49,699 nt of DNA from Alphaproteobacteria bacterium (GCA_019240125.1 JAFAYW010000323.1:1-49699), one strand, 5' to 3'; numbered from the stretch's first letter, positions 33,376 through 42,430 are shown. Numbers and translations: made by a program. Notes: a model not told the origin generated them from the letters alone.

Positions 33376-33741
33376 TCAGCCGTTTCGGGTGCGCCGCAGG
33401 ATGTCGAGCTTCAATGTCTGCGGGGTGCCGAGCCAGGCGGCGTGGACCGCGTGATCGGCATAGGCATCGTCGGTCTCGGGATGCACGAGCACGTCGAGGC
33501 CATCGCGGTTCAGCATCAGCCACGGCACCAGCCTCGGAAACTCGGCTGTTTCAAACGCCACCTGATACATCGAGATCGGATGCGGTCCGACCGGTTCGTC
33601 GTGCCAACGCCCCATCGTCACGGTAAACCTGGTTTCGATCGCCTCGCGAACCCGCGCCGCGACCGGCTTGGTTTCCGCTGAGTAGTAGATATGCGCGTGA
33701 TAGCCGCTTATTGCGGCCGGTTCGGCGAACCCCTCTGCCAT
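33376..33741 (-). CDS. DOPA 4,5-dioxygenase family protein
   Basis: A 121-residue protein of the DOPA-dioxygenase (DOD) family. Motifs are ISGYHAHIYYSAETKPVAA near residue 11, GPHPISMYQVAFE near 52 and DVLVHPETDDAYADHAVHAA near 85; the His residues in these blocks are the expected metal ligands. Fungal and bacterial members cleave the catechol ring of DOPA or caffeate-like compounds. The ATG has GGAGGACATC upstream. It is the last gene of a minus-strand run with GNAT, hydroxyacid dehydrogenase and LLM genes. Confidence 0.88.
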   Translation of the reverse strand: MAEGFAEPAAISGYHAHIYYSAETKPVAARVREAIETRFTVTMGRWHDEPVGPHPISMYQVAFETAEFPRLVPWLMLNRDGLDVLVHPETDDAYADHAVHAAWLGTPQTLKLDILRRTRNG

Positions 33742-33768
33742 GATGTCCTCCGCTATGCGCTCGCCGGG

Positions 33769-34305
33769 CTATGTGGCGGGCGGTAACGATGAGCCCGGCC
33801 CGAGCGCGCGCTGCATCAAGACCGTATCGATCCACCGGCCGAACTTGAACCCGATCGCCGGCAACACGCCGATATGGCTGAACCCGAGCGCCTGGTGCAA
33901 TTTGATTGACGGCAAGGTCTCGCTGCCTCCGATCACCGCGATCATCTGCCGGTACCCCAGTGCGCTGCACTGCTCGAGCAGCGGACGGAGCAGCAACCGG
34001 CCTACACCGCGGCCGGTCTCCTCGGCGTTGACGTAGATCGAATCTTCAAGCGAGAAGCGATAGCCGGAGCGCGTTCGGTACGGGCCGGCGTAGCAATAGC
34101 CGATGACCCGCCCCTCGCGCTCGGCAACCAAATAGGGCAGGGCGCGTTCAAGGATTGCTGCACGCCGCGATACCATCTCCTCGACGCTCGGTGGCATCTC
34201 CTCAAACGAGGCGACGCCGTGCTGCACATGGTGCGCATAGATCGCGGCGATCGCCGGCACGTCATTATCATGCGACGGCCTGATCGTCGGCACGCCTCTC
34301 TCCAT
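33769..34305 (-). CDS. GNAT acetyltransferase, phosphinothricin acetyltransferase-like
   Basis: A 178-residue acetyltransferase. The opening PTIRPSHDNDVPAIAAIYAHHV and VASFEEMPPSVEEM match the PAT/Bar group. The acetyl-CoA loop is ETGRGVGRLLLRPLLEQC (Q/R-x-x-G-x-G/A) near residue 97, and SIKLHQALGFSHIGVLP ends the fold. Such enzymes N-acetylate phosphinothricin, methionine sulfoximine or sulfone, or other amino acids. It starts 5 nt after the dehydrogenase stop, with a weak ribosome binding site, so coupling is likely. Confidence 0.88.
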   Translation of the reverse strand: MERGVPTIRPSHDNDVPAIAAIYAHHVQHGVASFEEMPPSVEEMVSRRAAILERALPYLVAEREGRVIGYCYAGPYRTRSGYRFSLEDSIYVNAEETGRGVGRLLLRPLLEQCSALGYRQMIAVIGGSETLPSIKLHQALGFSHIGVLPAIGFKFGRWIDTVLMQRALGPGSSLPPAT

Positions 34306-34310
34306 GGGCG

Positions 34311-35267
34311 TCAGAGCACCCGCACCGGCTTTCCGTCCAGGAAGCCGATGATGTTCTCGACGATCTGTGGGTACGAGTTGCGGTAGTTCTCGTCGGTCAC
34401 ATAGCCGATATGCGGCGTCATGATCACGTTCGGCGTGGTGCGCAGCGGGTGGTCGATCGGCAATGGCTCGTGGTCGTAGACATCGAGCCCGGCATAGGCG
34501 AGCCGGCCCTCCTTTAGAGCCGCGATCAATGCCGTCGTATCGACGATCGGGCCGCGCGAGGTGTTGACCAATACCGCACTCGGCTTCATCAGCCCCAGCT
34601 CGCGCGCGCCGACGAGGCCGCGGCTGCGCTGGCTCAGCACGAGATGCACCGACAGCACATCGGCGCGCCGGAACAACTCATCCTTCTCGACCCGCTCCAC
34701 ACCCTGTTCGGCGGCCTTTTCGGCGGTCAGATTCTGGCTCCAGGCAATCCCCTTCATGCCAAACGCAAGGCCAACCCGCGCCACAGCGCTACCGAGCCTG
34801 CCGAGGCCGAGCATGCCCAGCGTCTTGCCGGCGAGGCGATGCCCGATGCGGGTTTGCCAGCCGCCCTGGCGCATGAACGCATGGTCTTCGGCGATGCGCC
34901 GCATCGCGCCGAGGATCAGCCCCCACGCGAGTTCGGCGGTGTCCTCATTGCTGCCGCCGGGTCCGCCGGTGCCGCAGACGGTGATACCGCGCGCCTTCAG
35001 CGCCTCCATGTCAAAGGAGGCGTTCCGCGCGCCGGTGGTGATCAGCAATTTGAGCTTGGGCAGGCGGTCGAGCAGCACCTTGGGAAACGGGGTGCGCTCC
35101 CGCATCGCGCAGACGATCTCGCTGTCGGCGAGCGCCCGCACCGCGGCGTCCTGATCGACAAAATGATGCCGTTCGACCGCGATCTCGAGGCCGCGCTCGC
35201 GGATCGATCGCCAATCCGCCAGATCGAGCGCAACGCCCTGGTAATCATCCAAAATGCTGACCCGCAT
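34311..35267 (-). CDS. D-2-hydroxyacid dehydrogenase family protein
   Basis: A 318-residue enzyme, third of its family in the window. The Rossmann loop GMLGLGRLGSAVARVG is intact near residue 150; beta-2 ends GIAWSQNLT, with Ser instead of Asp, which suggests NADP(H). Arg is in NTSRGPIVD, Glu in YDHEPLP and His in TPHIGYV. The N-terminus MRVSILDDYQGVALD is typical of a subgroup of unknown substrate. The ATG has GGGAGGAG upstream. It is 46 bp downstream of the LLM gene and 5 bp upstream of the GNAT gene. Confidence 0.92.
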   Translation of the reverse strand: MRVSILDDYQGVALDLADWRSIRERGLEIAVERHHFVDQDAAVRALADSEIVCAMRERTPFPKVLLDRLPKLKLLITTGARNASFDMEALKARGITVCGTGGPGGSNEDTAELAWGLILGAMRRIAEDHAFMRQGGWQTRIGHRLAGKTLGMLGLGRLGSAVARVGLAFGMKGIAWSQNLTAEKAAEQGVERVEKDELFRRADVLSVHLVLSQRSRGLVGARELGLMKPSAVLVNTSRGPIVDTTALIAALKEGRLAYAGLDVYDHEPLPIDHPLRTTPNVIMTPHIGYVTDENYRNSYPQIVENIIGFLDGKPVRVL

Positions 35268-35313
35268 CGGTGTTTCTCCTCCCGCAATTACCGCCGTTGT
35301 AACGGGTGCGGGG

Positions 35314-36150
35314 TCAACGGAGAAGCGGCGCGTAGGTGTCGAGCACCTTCAGTATCTCGTCGCGCGTGCCGTCCGGAATTTCTAGCACCGCGCGGTCCAC
35401 GCCGGCATCGGCATATTGCTTGAGCGTGTCCTTGTTCGTAGGGGCACGGAACACCGAAATCGACAGCGTCTTTGGGTCGCGCCCGGCGTCGCGCGCGAAT
35501 TTGTGCAGCCGCTCCACCTCGTGGCGGATGTTGCCGTCGCGGCTTGGGCGCGGGAACCAGCCGTCGCAATATTCGACAACCCGGCGCAACGTGTAATCGG
35601 TCTCGCCGCCCAGCAGGATCGGCGGGTGCGGCCGCTGCTTTGGCTTGGGGTACGACCACAGCTTGTCGAAATTCACCATGTCGCCGTGATACTCGGCTTC
35701 CTCCTGGGTCCACATTGCCTTCATCGCCAGGATGCGTTCGCGCATCAGTTTGAAGCGGGTTTTGTACTGGGCGCCGTGGTTTTCCATCTCCTCGACATTC
35801 CAGCCGCCGCCGATACCGAACTCGACCCGGCCGCCCGAGAGCTGGTCGAGGCTGGCGACCGCCTTGGCGGTGACGATCGGGTCGCGTTCGGGAATGAGGC
35901 AGATGCCGGTGCCGAGCCGCAATTTTTTGGTTGCCGCCGCCGCGAAGGACAGCGCGACGAACGGGTCATGCGTGTGCGAGTACTTCTTCGGCAATTCGCC
36001 GCCGCCGGGAAACGGGCTGCGCCGGTTGGTCGGGATATGGGTGTGCTCAGGCAGGAAGATCGACTCGAAGCCGCGCTCTTCAAGAGCGGGGGCGAGTTCG
36101 ACCATGTCGATCCCGTAATCGACCGGAAAGTAGAAGGCGCCGATATGCAT
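35314..36150 (-). CDS. LLM-class F420-dependent-type oxidoreductase
   Basis: A 278-residue luciferase-like enzyme. Motifs: MHIGAFYFPVDYGIDMVELA start, FESIFLPEHTHIP near residue 29, LRLGTGICLIPERDPIV near 76, GRVEFGIGGGWNVEEMENHG near 105 and PPILLGGETDY near 175. The FLPEHTHIP/GGGWN pattern is that of the F420-type LLM group named by similarity; many alphaproteobacterial members may actually use FMN. The ATG has GGAGGACCC directly upstream. It begins 24 bp after the MscS gene stop, so the five genes from 38310 to 33376 may form one operon. Confidence 0.9.
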   Translation of the reverse strand: MHIGAFYFPVDYGIDMVELAPALEERGFESIFLPEHTHIPTNRRSPFPGGGELPKKYSHTHDPFVALSFAAAATKKLRLGTGICLIPERDPIVTAKAVASLDQLSGGRVEFGIGGGWNVEEMENHGAQYKTRFKLMRERILAMKAMWTQEEAEYHGDMVNFDKLWSYPKPKQRPHPPILLGGETDYTLRRVVEYCDGWFPRPSRDGNIRHEVERLHKFARDAGRDPKTLSISVFRAPTNKDTLKQYADAGVDRAVLEIPDGTRDEILKVLDTYAPLLR

Positions 36151-36174
36151 GGGTCCTCCAGGAGCGTTCGAGTT

Positions 36175-38310
36175 TCAGGCGACGCGCGCTGACGCGGCGG
36201 CGCCCATTTCGGCGAAGATGACGTTGGCGGGGTCGCCCTGCAGCTCGGGGCCGAGTCGCGTCGGCGAGGTGTGCAGGGTTAGCGCACCGGTTGCGAAGTG
36301 AATGCCCTTCTCGGCGAATACCGCGTAGATGCGCTTCATGTATTCGCGCTGCACCCAGGTCGGCTTGACCGGCCGTACCGTGAACTTGAACCGCATCACG
36401 ATGGCGGTGTCGGCAAATTCTGCGATGCCTTGCATCTTGAGCGGCAGGATCACCTCGGCCGCGATCTCCGGGTTGTCCTGCATCTCGATACCGATGCGTT
36501 TCGCGGTCTTGCGGACCGTCTCGATATCGGTGCCCGGCTCGAGGCGCAGGTTGAACTTCACCGTCGCGAAGTCGCGGCTGAGATTGGTCACCGCTCCGAG
36601 TTGACCATAGGGGATCGTGTGCAGCGGCCCGTTATGGTGGCGCAACTTCATCGAGCGGATGCCCAGCGCCTCGACGGTGCCGCGCAATCGGCCGGTATCG
36701 ATGTACTCGCCGACCCGGAACGCGTCGTCCCAGATATAGAACAGGCCGGAAATGATATCCCGCACCAGCGATTGCGAGCCGAACGAGATCGCCAGACCGA
36801 ACACCCCGGCGCCGGCGATCAGCGGCGCGGTATCGATCCCCAGATGCGACAGCACGGTGAGCGCGGCGATCGTGGCGATGACGACGCCAAAGGCCGCCCG
36901 CAACAGGGGCAGAATGGTCTGGAGGCGCGATCCCGGTCCGATTTCCTCGTCTTCATCGCCGGGCAATCGCGGCCCGCTGGCGGTTTCCGGTAGGCTTCGG
37001 TCGATCGCCAGGCGGACCAACTCCCAAGCCAGATAAGCGATGAAGAGCGCGGCGACAGTGATCAGCACCGACTGCGTCGCCTGGCCCTCGCGCTCGGACG
37101 GCAGTTCCAGCGCGTCGATCCAGATCCAGGCGGTAGCGATGGTCGCCAGCAATAAAATGCTGGCACGCAGGATGCGCCGCAGGCTGCCATGCACCAGCCG
37201 GTCGGCCTGTGGGTCTCCCGCTTCGTCGTGGTCGATCGTGCCGTGCGCGGTCAGCTGTTCGAGAACGAGCAGCACCAAAACAACGCAGAACGTCGAGAAG
37301 CTGGCGCGATAGTAGGAGAGAAGGCCGAGCGTAAGCCCGAAGACATAGGTGACCATCAGCGCGGCGGTGCCGCTGAGCCCGATGGGGATCCACGCGCTCG
37401 CGACGGTTGCCCTGAGGGCGCCAAACAGGCCGGTGCTGCGTCCCCGGATCAGGGCTTCAGCGACGGCGCGGACCCGGAACACCGTGATAACGTAGATGAT
37501 GCCGATGCAGCACACGACAAACAGACTGATGATATGCGGCGCGCCGCTGTCTTCGTCGGCGAGGCCATGGCGGGCAAATCCGATCAGCAGGATGACGCTG
37601 AGTGCCACGAGCGACATGAACCGTGTCATGCGGCGCGCCTCGATATCCGACAGCGCGATCGGCCGGGCCACCGGCTCGCCCGGTCGCAGCAGGATGCGCA
37701 GAACGATCATCGACGCACGCCAGCGGACCACCACATTCAGGGCAAACAGGACCAGGGTGATAGTCACACCGCGGTCCAGCAACAGGTGACGGCCGAAGAA
37801 GAACAGCGCGGCGAAGACCGCCAGACCCGCGACATCGCAGATCAATGCCGTCATCAGGCACTTGATGGTGGGGTGGCTGGCGTCGCTGCGCATGCGGCGC
37901 CGGGCCCGGCGGCTCAACAGGTTGGCGGTACCGCGTTCCGCCAGCAGGCATAGGAATGTCAACAGCGAGACCAGACCGAAATCGCGTAACGTTCCGAGTG
38001 CCGAGCCGTCGCGGTTGAACGAACGCCATTCCCGATCAAGTGCCCCCGGCGTCTCAGGCAGCATGTTGAAGTCGGAAGTCGCTTCACCCTCGAGCTTCAT
38101 CGCGATATCGGCGATCCACCCTGACGATGATGTAACGGTAGATGGCACGGGAGATGGCGTATCAGCGTGCTCGAGTGGTGCCGGATCGTGCGCGGTAGCC
38201 GGCGAGCTTTGTCCGAGCAGCGCGAAACAGATCGAAATCGCCGCCGAAATCGCCAAGGCAATTCCCGACCGCCGAGCCACGCCGACCCGTCTGAAAGGAT
38301 ACAGCCGCAT
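36175..38310 (-). CDS. Mechanosensitive channel, large MscS-family protein
   Basis: A 711-residue membrane protein. A signal peptide (AISAAISICFALLG) is followed by a periplasmic Ser/Pro-rich linker and then several transmembrane segments between about residues 100 and 470. The MscS pore and beta domain are at AGAGVFGLAISFGSQSLVRD and GLFYIWDDAFRVGEYIDTG, followed by GTVEALGIRSMKLRHHNGPL and IPYGQL. It should open under membrane tension to release solutes in osmotic downshock. It is larger than E. coli MscS (286 aa) and nearer the YbdG/MscM-like forms. The short gap to the LLM gene suggests co-transcription. Confidence 0.92.
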   Translation of the reverse strand: MRLYPFRRVGVARRSGIALAISAAISICFALLGQSSPATAHDPAPLEHADTPSPVPSTVTSSSGWIADIAMKLEGEATSDFNMLPETPGALDREWRSFNRDGSALGTLRDFGLVSLLTFLCLLAERGTANLLSRRARRRMRSDASHPTIKCLMTALICDVAGLAVFAALFFFGRHLLLDRGVTITLVLFALNVVVRWRASMIVLRILLRPGEPVARPIALSDIEARRMTRFMSLVALSVILLIGFARHGLADEDSGAPHIISLFVVCCIGIIYVITVFRVRAVAEALIRGRSTGLFGALRATVASAWIPIGLSGTAALMVTYVFGLTLGLLSYYRASFSTFCVVLVLLVLEQLTAHGTIDHDEAGDPQADRLVHGSLRRILRASILLLATIATAWIWIDALELPSEREGQATQSVLITVAALFIAYLAWELVRLAIDRSLPETASGPRLPGDEDEEIGPGSRLQTILPLLRAAFGVVIATIAALTVLSHLGIDTAPLIAGAGVFGLAISFGSQSLVRDIISGLFYIWDDAFRVGEYIDTGRLRGTVEALGIRSMKLRHHNGPLHTIPYGQLGAVTNLSRDFATVKFNLRLEPGTDIETVRKTAKRIGIEMQDNPEIAAEVILPLKMQGIAEFADTAIVMRFKFTVRPVKPTWVQREYMKRIYAVFAEKGIHFATGALTLHTSPTRLGPELQGDPANVIFAEMGAAASARVA

Positions 38311-38497
38311 ATTGTGCCCGCCCTCAATGCGGAAGAGGGCGGAGTCTAAGCGATACGCCGTGAAAGCGTGCGTACTTTATGCGCTGCGGCAGCCGGGCCG
38401 CTCAGTTGAGGCGCCCGGGCAAACTACTCGACGGCGCGGCAGGTGATTTGCCCGCCGCGCCTCTTCAAGATCTGATGATCCTGACCATCACCTGGTG

Positions 38498-38986
38498 CTA
38501 GCGCCGGTCGCTCCGGTCCGAGCTGCTACCGCGGCCCTGCGGGCGGCTCGGCTCCGAGCTCTGCCAGCTGTTATGCATCAGGAAGGCGATGCCATATCCG
38601 ATTGCGCCGGCAACGATCAGGGCGGTCACCGGGTACTCGTTGACGCTGCGGCTGATATACTCGCCGGCCCGGCTGGTCGGCCCGCCAAGCACGTCCCCTA
38701 CCTGATCGCGCGCCTGCCGCGCCAAATTTTGTGCCGTCTCGCTGGCGCTGTTGGCGGCCGCCCAAGCCTGATCGCTGACATTGCGCACGATCGTCGAGGC
38801 CTGGTTCTTGGTTTCGCCGAGCGCATTCGCCGCCTGGTTCTTTGCTTCGTTGATCGTATCGGTCACTGCTTCGGCAACCGCGGTATCGCGGTCGCTGCCT
38901 GTGTCCCGTTCCCCGGCGGCCTTCTGCGGGCGGGGACGTTCGGTGGACTTGTCGGTGTCGCGGGGCTTCTGCTGCTGGTCTTCCAT
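38498..38986 (-). CDS. Membrane-anchored helical protein, ElaB/YqjD- or CsbD-like
   Basis: A 162-residue protein with a charged N-terminal third (QQQKPRDTDKSTERPRPQ), a long amphipathic Ala/Gln/Asn helix (NQAANALGETKNQASTIV, ARQARDQVGDVLG), and one transmembrane segment VTALIVAGAIGYGIAFLM near residue 125, then a polar tail. This layout resembles tail-anchored stress proteins of the ElaB/YqjD type and CsbD-like proteins; the match is structural, not motif-based. The ATG has AGGAACCCGAA upstream. It is divergent from the PRC-barrel gene. Confidence 0.65.
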   Translation of the reverse strand: MEDQQQKPRDTDKSTERPRPQKAAGERDTGSDRDTAVAEAVTDTINEAKNQAANALGETKNQASTIVRNVSDQAWAAANSASETAQNLARQARDQVGDVLGGPTSRAGEYISRSVNEYPVTALIVAGAIGYGIAFLMHNSWQSSEPSRPQGRGSSSDRSDRR

Positions 38987-39224
38987 TTCGGGTTCCTGTC
39001 TGTTGAAAAAAGGAGTCGAAGAGAAAACAGCGGAGGGTCGAAAACACTCCCTGCGTTAGTTCGAACCGATGGTCGTCCTCCTGAGATTGCTGGGGAGATT
39101 GCCGGCTGCATCCTGGTCTTCGCTGGTTTTCGCAGGTGCCTGAGGCTGGCCGATGACCGAGGGAACCAAGCTGAAACCCTGCCCGTTCAGTGAGCATATT
39201 CCGACTACATCGAAGGAGAGCACC

Positions 39225-39686
39225 GTGTCCAAGAAATCGATCGCCACAGCGTTTGCCGCCGTTTTGCTGGCCTCCGCTCCGATGGCGATGGCGCAAACCA
39301 GCGTCGCCGCCAACCACCTGATGCCGGGCCAGATACGGGTCACCAAGCTTGATGGCTCAAAGGTGTATGACACCTACAATCAAAGCATCGGTGATGTGAA
39401 GGATGTCATCATCGACCGCGATGGCAAGGTTGCTGCGGTTGTGCTCGATGTTGGTTCTTTCCTGGGAATGGGCGGCAAGTTCGTCGCGATCCCGATGCAG
39501 GACATCAAGGTGACATGGAATAACAACGGGACGCAGACCAGCTCGCCCGCAAACCCGAATGATACGCCGCGTTTCACGGTCAACCTGACCAAGGACCAGC
39601 TGAAAGCCGCGCAGGCCTACGACCTCAACAACAATAACACCAATACCGGCAGCTCAACCCCGCCGGCCACTCCGCGCAACCAGTAA
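39225..39686 (+). CDS. Secreted PRC-barrel domain protein
   Basis: A 153-residue protein from a GTG with AAGGAGAG 4 nt upstream. The signal peptide is SIATAFAAVLLASAPMAMAQ. The PRC-barrel follows: GDVKDVIIDRDGKVAAVVLD and a glycine-rich turn SFLGMGGKFVAIPMQDI. The tail AQAYDLNNNNTNTGSS is Asn/Thr-rich and disordered. PRC-barrel proteins of this secreted kind are abundant in alphaproteobacteria and may bind small molecules or envelope parts; the function is unproven. An intrinsic terminator follows at 39712-39741. Confidence 0.88.
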   Translation: MSKKSIATAFAAVLLASAPMAMAQTSVAANHLMPGQIRVTKLDGSKVYDTYNQSIGDVKDVIIDRDGKVAAVVLDVGSFLGMGGKFVAIPMQDIKVTWNNNGTQTSSPANPNDTPRFTVNLTKDQLKAAQAYDLNNNNTNTGSSTPPATPRNQ

Positions 39687-39711
39687 CCCCCTGGTAGCCA
39701 GAACCAAAGAG

Positions 39712-39741
39712 ACCCGGGCGGGTAAACCGCTCGGGTTTTTT
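39712..39741 (+). terminator. Intrinsic terminator after PRC-barrel gene
   Basis: Stem ACCCGGGCGG / CCGCTCGGGT (with one G-U pair) and loop GTAAA, followed by six T residues, 26 nt after the stop. This is the clearest rho-independent terminator in the window. Confidence 0.87.
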
Positions 39742-39788
39742 GCGTGTCCAGGGAATAGTGATTTGGGTCCGCGTACCGGAGCAGTTTT

Positions 39789-40484
39789 CTAGTTTTCCTG
39801 AACCAGGACGCCGTGAAGCGGAGATAGCGCCTCACGGCGTCCAGTTTCGGGACGGCTAGTGTAGCGCAATCCGCCCGCTGTTGCTGGTGGCATTGCTTGT
39901 TCGCGTGTCGGCGCAATCGGGGTTGGTGACACCGATCCGGCACCTGGGCGTCGTTGCGATGACGCGGCGCCGCCGTCCGCTGCGCTTGCGCCGGAGCCCT
40001 CCGTGTAGCTGGTGCCGGTCGGCCCGAATGTCGCGCCGCCCAGTTGTTCGCCCGACTGCGATCGGCCATAGCCCGCCATGCTGCTGCCCATCCCATAAGA
40101 CAAGCTGCTGCCCGTTGGGGTCAGCGATGCGGCACCGAGGTCGACGCCCGATGCGGAAGTCCCGTGACCCGCGACACTGCCGCCAATCCCCAGCGTATCG
40201 TTGATGCCGCCCCGCCCGAGCGACCAGGCGTCGGTGTCAGTCAACGAAGTTGAATAGCCGCGCTGGGTGCCGCTCCCGGAATAATCGAAACTGCCCGTCA
40301 GGCCTTGCGGGGTGAGACTGTCGCTGCCTTGCAGAGTACCCGATAGCGGCCCGATCGACAGCGGCACATCCCAGCTTTGGGTTTGCGCGAATGCCGCTGA
40401 AACAGACCCGATACCGAGCAGCAGACTGAGGCCAGCCGAGCCCAAAATTGCGCGCGCGGTTGTTGGTGTCGAGATGATGGGCAT
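39789..40484 (-). CDS. Secreted Gly/Ser/Thr-rich protein with internal repeat
   Basis: A 231-residue protein. The signal peptide ends near SAAFAQ (residue 34). The mature part is low in charge and rich in Gly, Ser and Thr. A 31-residue unit occurs twice in tandem, with the pattern S-[V/M]-AG-[H/Y]-G-x-S-x-SG-x2-LG-x-A...PTG. No family is recognised; an envelope or extracellular matrix role is possible but unsupported. The ATG has GGGAGG upstream. The last codons lie in an 11-bp inverted repeat (39806-39842). It is convergent with the PRC-barrel gene, which has a similar secreted character. Confidence 0.65.
   Translation of the reverse strand: MPIISTPTTARAILGSAGLSLLLGIGSVSAAFAQTQSWDVPLSIGPLSGTLQGSDSLTPQGLTGSFDYSGSGTQRGYSTSLTDTDAWSLGRGGINDTLGIGGSVAGHGTSASGVDLGAASLTPTGSSLSYGMGSSMAGYGRSQSGEQLGGATFGPTGTSYTEGSGASAADGGAASSQRRPGAGSVSPTPIAPTREQAMPPATAGGLRYTSRPETGRREALSPLHGVLVQEN
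39806..39842 (-). other. 11-bp inverted repeat at the 3' end of a coding region
   Basis: Arms GGACGCCGTGA and TCACGGCGTCC with a 15-nt loop lie inside the last 18 codons of the secreted repeat protein, ending 17 nt before its stop. It may stabilise the mRNA 3' end or terminate transcription. Confidence 0.45.
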
Positions 40485-40631
40485 CGGATAGCCTCCCGAG
40501 ATAGGTGTTTCCTCTCAGTGAACGCCTCTCATTGCCCAAGCGTCTCCCGCCGAATTACCCCGCTGCTCAACCAGCCCGACATGTCGCGGATAGATGGACG
40601 CGACGGCCTCGCATTCCCGGCGTTGCCGTGC

Positions 40632-41552
40632 TCAGGAAGGGGCTAATTCCTCGGCGGTAAATTCGTAATGCGTGTTACAGAACTCGCAGGTGACGGTGGT
40701 GACCTTATCCTGGCGGATTTCGGCGATGTCGTCGGGCGGCAAGGAGCGCAGGACGCGCCCGATGCGCTCGCGCGAGCAGCGACAGCGCGCCTCCACAGGA
40801 TGCGTGTCGTAGACCCGCACGCCCTCGTCGTGGAACAGGCGGTAGAGCAGTCGGTGAGCCGATAATTGCGGATCGACCAGCTCCTGCTCGGTCGCCGTGC
40901 TCATCAGGATCATCGCGCGGCGCCAGCCGTCCTCGACATCATCGGCGATCACCGCATAGCCGCCTTCGGGGGGGACGCGCTGCAGCATCAACCCGCCGCC
41001 GCGCCATGCGCCATTCTCGCCAGAGCGCGCCACCGCCAGTTTGATGCCGGCCTGTATCTGCTCCGATTGCCGGAAATAATGCTGCGCGCATTCCGCCAGC
41101 GTCGTCCCCGACAATTCGACGATCGCCTGATAACGCTCGGTATGTTCGCCCTGGTCGACAGTAAACGCGATGTGGCCGCCGCCCATCAGATCGGGCACCG
41201 ACGGACTGTCGCCGCTCGCCGCCGGGGGCACCGCGTCGAGGCGCTCGCGGTCGTATTGCGCATAGCCGCGCACCGCACCCGCGGTCGAGACATCGGCGAC
41301 TATCAGCCGGATCGGCCCGTCTGATTTTGTCTGCAAGGTGAAGATGCCCTCGTATTTCAGCATCCCAGACAGCACGACGGCGAGCGTCAACGCCTCGCCC
41401 AGGATCGCGGCGACCGGGTCCGGGTAATCGTGCTGCGACAGGATGCGGTCGATACTCGGCCCTAGCCGCACCAGGCGGCCGCGCAGCGCAAACGGATCGA
41501 TCTGGAAGGGCTGGATGATATCGTCTGGTGTCGGTGAGTGGGTATCGGGCAA
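40632..41552 (-). CDS. hslO: Redox-regulated chaperone Hsp33
   Basis: A 306-residue protein. The zinc/redox switch is intact: C257-R-C259 and C289-EFC292 (C-x-C...C-x2-C). The N-terminal domain includes ILGEALTLAVVLSGMLKYEG and FTLQTKSDGPIRLIVADV, typical of Hsp33. Hsp33 protects unfolded proteins under oxidative stress when its cysteines form disulfides. The start is TTG with GGAG about 8 nt upstream. In many alphaproteobacteria hslO follows argF; here a WYL regulator and a cupin-like gene separate them. Confidence 0.95.
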   Translation of the reverse strand: MPDTHSPTPDDIIQPFQIDPFALRGRLVRLGPSIDRILSQHDYPDPVAAILGEALTLAVVLSGMLKYEGIFTLQTKSDGPIRLIVADVSTAGAVRGYAQYDRERLDAVPPAASGDSPSVPDLMGGGHIAFTVDQGEHTERYQAIVELSGTTLAECAQHYFRQSEQIQAGIKLAVARSGENGAWRGGGLMLQRVPPEGGYAVIADDVEDGWRRAMILMSTATEQELVDPQLSAHRLLYRLFHDEGVRVYDTHPVEARCRCSRERIGRVLRSLPPDDIAEIRQDKVTTVTCEFCNTHYEFTAEELAPS

Positions 41553-41731
41553 TTCAAGAACTCCGCGGCGGCCGCGCGTGACCGCCTTGCATCTCTCAAG
41601 CAGGGCTGATCTCAGGCAGGGCTGATTGATCCGGTTCCATATGTCGTTGCGGTCGGCATTTTGCCAGCCATCGTCGCGCAGGTGTGGAATTTCGCACCAC
41701 GCCGCCTCGCCCTGACATCAGGCAAATGCCG

Positions 41732-42430
41732 TCAAGCCAGTGCCGCTTCTCGCTCCTCGGTCAGCGCCATCCAGCGCGCTGTGAGCTGCGCCTGCTCGGC
41801 CCGGAAATCCTCGTCGAGAAAGCGCGACGACCGGATCCGGTCGGCACGAAAATGGCGGAAATCCTGACGCAGTTCGCACCAGGCGGCGATCAGCGTGACA
41901 TCGACATAATAGGCGAGCGCGATCGGACGGATCGTGCGGGCGGTGTGGCGCTCGCGCTCGTCGGCATAGGTGATCGCGATCTTGCATGCGCTGTGGATCG
42001 CGTCTCGCACCTCCGCGAGATCGATGCCGGTCAGCGGCGGGGCGCTGCCCTCGGAGACGTAGAACGGCGGGAGCCGCAAGGCGCCGCGCAGCGCCTCGGG
42101 CACCACGGCGGTCACCTTGGCCAGCACGCTTTCCGCGGCCCGCTGCAGTTTCGGATCGCGCAGCCGGCGGACGTGGCGGGCGCCAACCGTGATCGCGTCG
42201 ATCTCGTCTGATGTGAACATCAGCGGCGGCAGGTCGAACCCGCCGCGCAGCACATATCCGATTCCGGGGGCCCCCTCGATCGGCACACGGCTCGCCTGCA
42301 ACGCGGCGATGTCACGATAGACCGTGCGCACCGTCACTTCGAGCCGATCGGCGAGCACCGCCGCCGTCAGCGGAGCGGATGCCGCGCGCAGCGTTTGTAT
42401 GATGTCGAACAGGCGATCGGCGCGGCGCAT
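41732..42430 (-). CDS. WYL-domain transcriptional regulator (YafY type)
   Basis: A 232-residue regulator. The DeoR-like helix-turn-helix is MRRADRLFDIIQTLR through TAAVLADRLEVTVRTVYRDI, and the WYL domain contains LAYYVDVTLIAAWCELRQDF and FRADRIRSSRFL. WYL domains bind small ligands or nucleic acid. ATG 42430 was set by the family N-terminus; the ribosome binding site is weak. It is divergent from the cupin-like gene, and a perfect palindrome (42470-42487) lies between them as the likely operator. Confidence 0.92.
   Translation of the reverse strand: MRRADRLFDIIQTLRAASAPLTAAVLADRLEVTVRTVYRDIAALQASRVPIEGAPGIGYVLRGGFDLPPLMFTSDEIDAITVGARHVRRLRDPKLQRAAESVLAKVTAVVPEALRGALRLPPFYVSEGSAPPLTGIDLAEVRDAIHSACKIAITYADERERHTARTIRPIALAYYVDVTLIAAWCELRQDFRHFRADRIRSSRFLDEDFRAEQAQLTARWMALTEEREAALA

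Noticed and set aside
41601-41626. Direct repeat CAGGGCTGAT upstream of hslO
   Set aside because: Only two 10-nt copies exist, close together; this is likely chance in a short gap.
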